64,000 nucleotides of DNA, from the NCBI RefSeq assembly GCF_036588685.1, contig NC_086378.1, positions 37,115,578-37,179,577 of the forward strand. Direction: 5' to 3'. Shown here one piece after another: positions 25,101 through 31,100 of the stretch. The stretch's first letter is position 1. The number at the start of each line of letters is the position of its first letter. This stretch comes from Mytilus trossulus. Its lineage: Eukaryota > Mollusca > Bivalvia > Mytilida > Mytilidae. The translations under genes and the position numbers were made by a program. The notes under the pieces were generated by a model. The model saw only the letters and a list, made by a program, of their open reading frames with translations. It did not search any database and was not told where the DNA came from.

Positions 25101-28100
25101 AAAGTTGCCAAACCTTGTTAAAACGTCTAACATGAGGAAGTATATGGCAACAATGATGCAGGTATTAAAACATGATTATAAAAAAATTGATTATTTAGTT
25201 TCTTTTTGTCGAGCCTTCGACTTTAGTCGAAAAAGCGAGACTAAGCGATCCTACATTCCGTCGGCGTCGTCGGCGGCGTCAACAAATATTCACTCTGTGG
25301 TTAAAGTTTTTGAAAATTTAATAACTTTCTTAAACAATACTGGATTTCTACCAAACTTGGACAGAAGCTTGTTTGTGATCATAAGATAGTATCCAGAAGT
25401 AAATTTTGTAAAAATAAAATTCCATTTTTTCTGCATTTTATTTATAAATGGACTTAGTTTTTCTGCGGGGAAACATTACATTCACTCTGTGGTTAAAGTT
25501 TTTAAAATTTGAATATGTTTCTTTAAACTATACTGGATTTCTACCAAACTTGGACAGAAGCTTGTTTATGATCATAAGATAGTATCCAGAAGTAAATTTT
25601 GTAAAAATAAAATTCCATTTTTTCTGTTTTTTATTTATAAATGGACTTAGTTTGTCTGCGGGGAAACATTACATTCACTCTGTGGTTAAAGTTTTTAAAA
25701 TTTGAATATCTTTCTTAAACTATACTGGATTTCTACCAAACTTGGACAGAAGCTTGTTTATGATCATAAGATAGTATCCAGAAGTAAAGATCGCAAAAAA
25801 TAAAATTCCATTTTTTCTGTTTTTTACTTATAAATGGACTTAGTTTTTCTGTGGGGAAACATTACATTCACTCTGTGGTTAAAGTTTTTAAAATTTTAAT
25901 AACTTTCTTTAACTATCCTGGGTTTGTACCAAACTTGGACAGAAGCTTGTTTATGATCATAAAATAGTATCCAGTAGTAAATTTTGTAAAAAAAAATATT
26001 TTTTTTTTCCGTATTATACTTTTAAATGAACTTAGTTTTTCTGCCAGGAAACAACACATTCACTCTGTGGTTAAATTTTAAAAAAATTTAATGACTTTCT
26101 TATACTATTTTAAATTTGTACCAAATTTGAACAGAAGCTTGTTTATGATCAAAAGCTAGTATCTAGAAAGGAAATTTTGTTAACAGTTGGTACCTGTGTA
26201 TCTGTATTTTACTTATAAATGGACTTAGTTTTTCTTCCAGTTAACATTACATACAGTCTGCATTTTTTAAAACATTTATTCGATTCATAAACTATCCTGA
26301 AATTTTTACCAAACTTGGACAGAAGCTTCTTACAATCAAAAGATACTATCACATAGATGCCAACCATTACGATTTTTCCGTAGTTTTTCCGATTTTGAGA
26401 TACAAACTACGCTATTACGGTCAAAGTCGAATAGTTACGGATTCCCAATCATCGCCGTTCAATTTTGTAAATCACGGATTTTTATCATTACTTTTCCGTC
26501 CTGGTCCGGTCTTTAGAAAATGACAATGTAATGTTTCCGGTTTCTCGGGAGTTATCAACCTATTGATGGGAACTAACTGACTTCCGAAGAGGAAAACTTG
26601 CATTTTATGAAATAGCTTTCCCCCTTTCTCTACTTCTCCTTGACAAAACGAAAATGTACGAGTCGAGAACATCAGAACAATTAATGAATGGAATTCATAC
26701 TACAGACAACATGTTGAACGACAAATTTTAGTGCACATCATTTTGCAACCACTCGTCAGTAATTTTTATTGGTAAATGCAAGTTTTTGAATGATTACTGA
26801 AAACCTTTAAAAAATACGGAAAATTTGATAGTTTGTTACTGATTGTCTCAAAAGGGGTTGGCATCTATGCTATCAAGAGGAATATTTTTATTGATTGTTT
26901 TCCTCATTTTTTTTAGCCTGGGAGTTACAGCAAATGTAGGCGAGACACTGGGTTCCGCGGAACCCTTACGAATTTTTTAAAATTTAATCCTATCAATCTG
27001 ACAAATGTGCTTCGGGCAGTTGTAACCCATTTATAGATTTTTTTTATTTTGAATTTAGTATAGACCCAAACAATAGGACAATCCCTTTCTTAGAACACGA
27101 ATAACATTCATGCTTCACAACTCAAATCAAATCCTACCATTTCATTAGGCGAGTGTGCTTTGCTATATTCTAAGGTGACAAGTGACACCATTTTACCACA
27201 CAATTTCATTATAGAATACAACAGCTTATTTATTAGTCAATTGTTGCTGATAGCTAAATAATGAGGTGTTTTGCTTTTGCGCCAATTGACATTTCATTTG
27301 CGCCAAAATAAAATCTCTCATTTGCACCAATTTTACAGGTAAATAGTAATATAATAAATATATGAAACATAGACTAAGTAGAATCGAATAAGATTTGTAT
27401 TGCATTAATTCATCACAATTCAGTTTCATTAATATTTTTAAACGTATTTGCAAAATATTAAAACATCTTCATAAAAAGCAAGGCAATAAACACTGGTTTA
27501 AATTATGATAAAAGGGGTTTGCAAAATGTTAAATATTATTCATATTAATCAAAGCACTATAAAAAATGGTCCGTTCCTTTAAAGCTTAAAACCACAATAA
27601 AAACTCAATTTTCAAAGTAAAAATAACAGGTCTGATCTAGCTCAAAATTTATAGGCTTGCAACTGTCCTTATATAATCTAGACGGGGAAAATTCGCATCC
27701 AAGGTACATTCCATATTTTTCTAAAAGATAGCATTTTATTTCTTTCTCCAATCTCCAAACGACAGCTATGTGTGGTCATCAAATATAATAGTAACTATTT
27801 TTTTCCTCTATTCCTTTTCGACTGTATGATATCCATTTTTCAAATAAAACATATGAACATCCCACAAATATTTAACAAACTGACTTAGTTTTGTATAAGA
27901 ATGAAAATACACTCACATAATAATTAACCAGGGGATATTATTTTTAAAAAAAATATACGAGCCTCACATTCAAAATTCAATTTATATTTCAATTTTCATT
28001 TTATAATTTACCTGTCATGCCTGTAATTTTAACTTTTCAAATAATTTCCCTGTAAATTGGCGCAAAAGAAATATTTATATTTTGGCGCAAATGAAATACA

Positions 28101-31100
28101 ACATTGTGGCGCAAATGAAATACTACGAATCTTAAGAATTGGCGCAAAAGCAATACGCCCAAATAATGCTATCAGCTAATTATTGATTTTCTGTCAGAAT
28201 CATAACATGTGACTAGATCAAGATAAAATCTGAGCTGTCTGATCAGGGACAAAGGAAACTTTAAAAAAAATAATAAACAAGGCCACACTTAAAAATATTT
28301 TGGTTTGCCCAAACCCTACCCAAAGTTTGAGACAGTGGGTAGGTAGGTAGGCATTTTCTTTTTTCTTTTTCAAAAAAAGAAATTGAAGTATCAGATGTTT
28401 ATTAGTCTTCATGCCTATTTGATTAAAAAAAAACTTATTCAAATCAGGACAATAAAAGAATTTGAGTAGGCAGCTTTTTTCTGGGTAGGTAGCGTTTGGG
28501 CAAACAAACCTATTATTTATTATGGCCCAAGATGGTAGTAGTCAAACTCATATATTTCCATCCACACAATTAAGCTTTTTTCCAAATTGGGACAGCCAAT
28601 TAAAACCCTGGATGAATGCAGGGTTTGGTTTGACATTAAGGGCTGTCCAATTGCTCGGGACTAGCAAATATCATCATCTGGCGAGTAAAAGCTTCAGTGT
28701 ACTTGTCTGATGGGCATGAAAAAATAAAAGTTAAAATATAAAGATCTGATTTCAGTAAATTCTCTTTTTATAAATAAATCATGTCAATCAGCCCTGACAT
28801 TATTAACAAATTTACACACTTTAAGTATTTTCCCTTTCTAACTATAGACATTTAAAAAATATTTGCCAATCAGATTATTTATTCAGTTGAATCAGTCGGA
28901 TAAGACCTTAGTAGCTGTTGTAAGAAAACTATCCAGGACACAATATATATTTTAGTTTACCTTAATCTCATCAATTTTAAAACATTGAACAAAAATGAAA
29001 TTAGGGAAAATAAAAAATACAGTATGTGGTCAAAAGTATTCGTCACTTTTCTTTTTTGCTATATATTTCATATATATAAAAACGCATTTTTTCAAAAAAA
29101 TATTTTGAAGGCATTCATTGTTAGATTTTAATGAACTTGGCACAAAAAGTTATTTGGTAATGATATTGCATTTCTTTTCTCTTGATATGAACATGTGTTA
29201 TATTTTTTAATAATTTTATTTAGGTAATATATAGCAAGTTTGTTAACAAAATTATAACTAAATAAACAAATATGCATGTGCAGTTCCGCTTCTTTTGGTG
29301 CCAAGTTTATTAAATTCCAACCGCAAATGACCCAACAATATTTTTTTGAAAAATTGTAGTTTTGTATGAATATATAGTGCAAAATAACAAGTGACGAAAC
29401 TTTTGGCCACATACTGTAACTGTATAAATAAACTTTAAACCTAATATATTTATTTATCATCCTTTTCCATGTTTTTTTAAGTTTTTGTGGGTAAAAAAAT
29501 AAAAGAGCACAGTCCATGGAGCAACACTTTCAGAAATCAGCTACATTTCATTATATTTGGAATTGTATTTGAATGATTGTATGTTTAAGGGCCCTCTTTG
29601 GCCCTAAATAAAAAGTTTATTATTCTAAAATGGAAAGTTTTTCATTTTGATGGATATATCGATGCAAAACTGAACTAGTTTGATTTTTTCCCCCGGTTTT
29701 TCTTACTGATTTGAAAATAACAAATTTTAAAATTTGCATGTTTTTCTTGGAATTTGATGGAAACTTCAGAAAGAGGGGTCATAGTGTGACCTTTTCGACC
29801 ATGCTCCTTTCTTAAGCAAGAACAAATTTTTGACATGTGGTTTTAAGTTTCGGACAAGTAGTATATCATGGTTACTTGCCTAGTTTCATAAAATTTGCAC
29901 ACATCATAAAAATTTTAACAATGATCACCAATTTGACTAAAATTCTCATATTTGATTTATAACATGCTAGAAATATATCCAAATTATGTAAAGTCCAAAA
30001 AGAAAAAATAGCAATGCATGACTGCCAATAATCTTACGACCTGATATAAATGTAAATACAAATAAACAGACAAGCACATACTAATGTGTAATACCGATTT
30101 TCTAGGTGTGATAGATTAAAAGTTGTAAATCAATGTTTTACATGTATACAAATACATTTTTATGGGTCAAATCAGTTGATGAAATGGTTTTTAATGGCAG
30201 CACCCTTGTTTCACTTTTTAAATGTTGACAATTCTTTTTTTTTTAATAACTGAACACGTTAAGCACATGTGTAAACAGGGGTTAATTTTAAGGTTGCACA
30301 AATATGATTTAAATGAGTTGAATTAGCAACTTGCCAACTAATAATACATTTTAAGCTTATATTGACAAAACCATGAAAACAGAACCAAATCTTATTTTAA
30401 TAATTTTCTTTAAAATGTTTGAATCCTATTTTAATTTAAGTTGTAATCTTAGCTTATTTATGATAATATTTTGGATACCTTTTATACTATATTTGGCCAA
30501 TTCTTTGAAAGATTAAAGTTTAAGTTTCAATTCTCTCCATCAATACCTCATCAAAAACAAAATGTAAATGTGGCAAAATACTGCCACAAGATCTTAAATG
30601 TATAAAGAAAACTTGCTAAGTGGAAAAATTGTGCTTGGACACTAATAATGCAAACAATATTAGTTTAAAATAGACAATATTAAGTTGAGGGCCACTGGCA
30701 AATTTCGGCCAAATTCTGATGTCTGCATTGTCATGATTGTAGAGAAATGTAAAGGTGTGTGTTAAAATATATTTCTGTTTTGTTTCAGTCATTGGACATA
30801 ACAGAAAACCAACGTCAATGGATCCTAGATCACCTAGGACATACTATGGATGTCCATAGGGTCCATTATAGGCAAACAAGTGATTTAATAGAAAGGGTTC
30901 ATGTATCAAAACTTTTGTTAATCCAAGACTTTGGTATGGTGAAAGATTTTGTTGGCAAAAAATTGGAGGATATTCAACTAGAAGGTAATTTTCAGATAAA
31001 CTCTATGCAATTTTAGTAGACCAAAGGGAGTAAGTTCCCTCACTACTTTCAAAATGACTGTCAATATATCTGTATTTAGTAAATTTCCATAAGAATATCA

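Larger units (their letters stand above)
25162..30788. other. Gene 1 intron 7 (5.6 kb)
   Basis: Rich in mobile sequence: a 193-bp tandem repeat (25285-26345), a nested 518-bp inverted-repeat element (26352-26869), a large inverted-repeat element (27236-28190), a small one (28300-28510) and a Tc1/mariner-type MITE (29020-29416). I see nothing in about 29420-30780. Confidence 0.7.
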
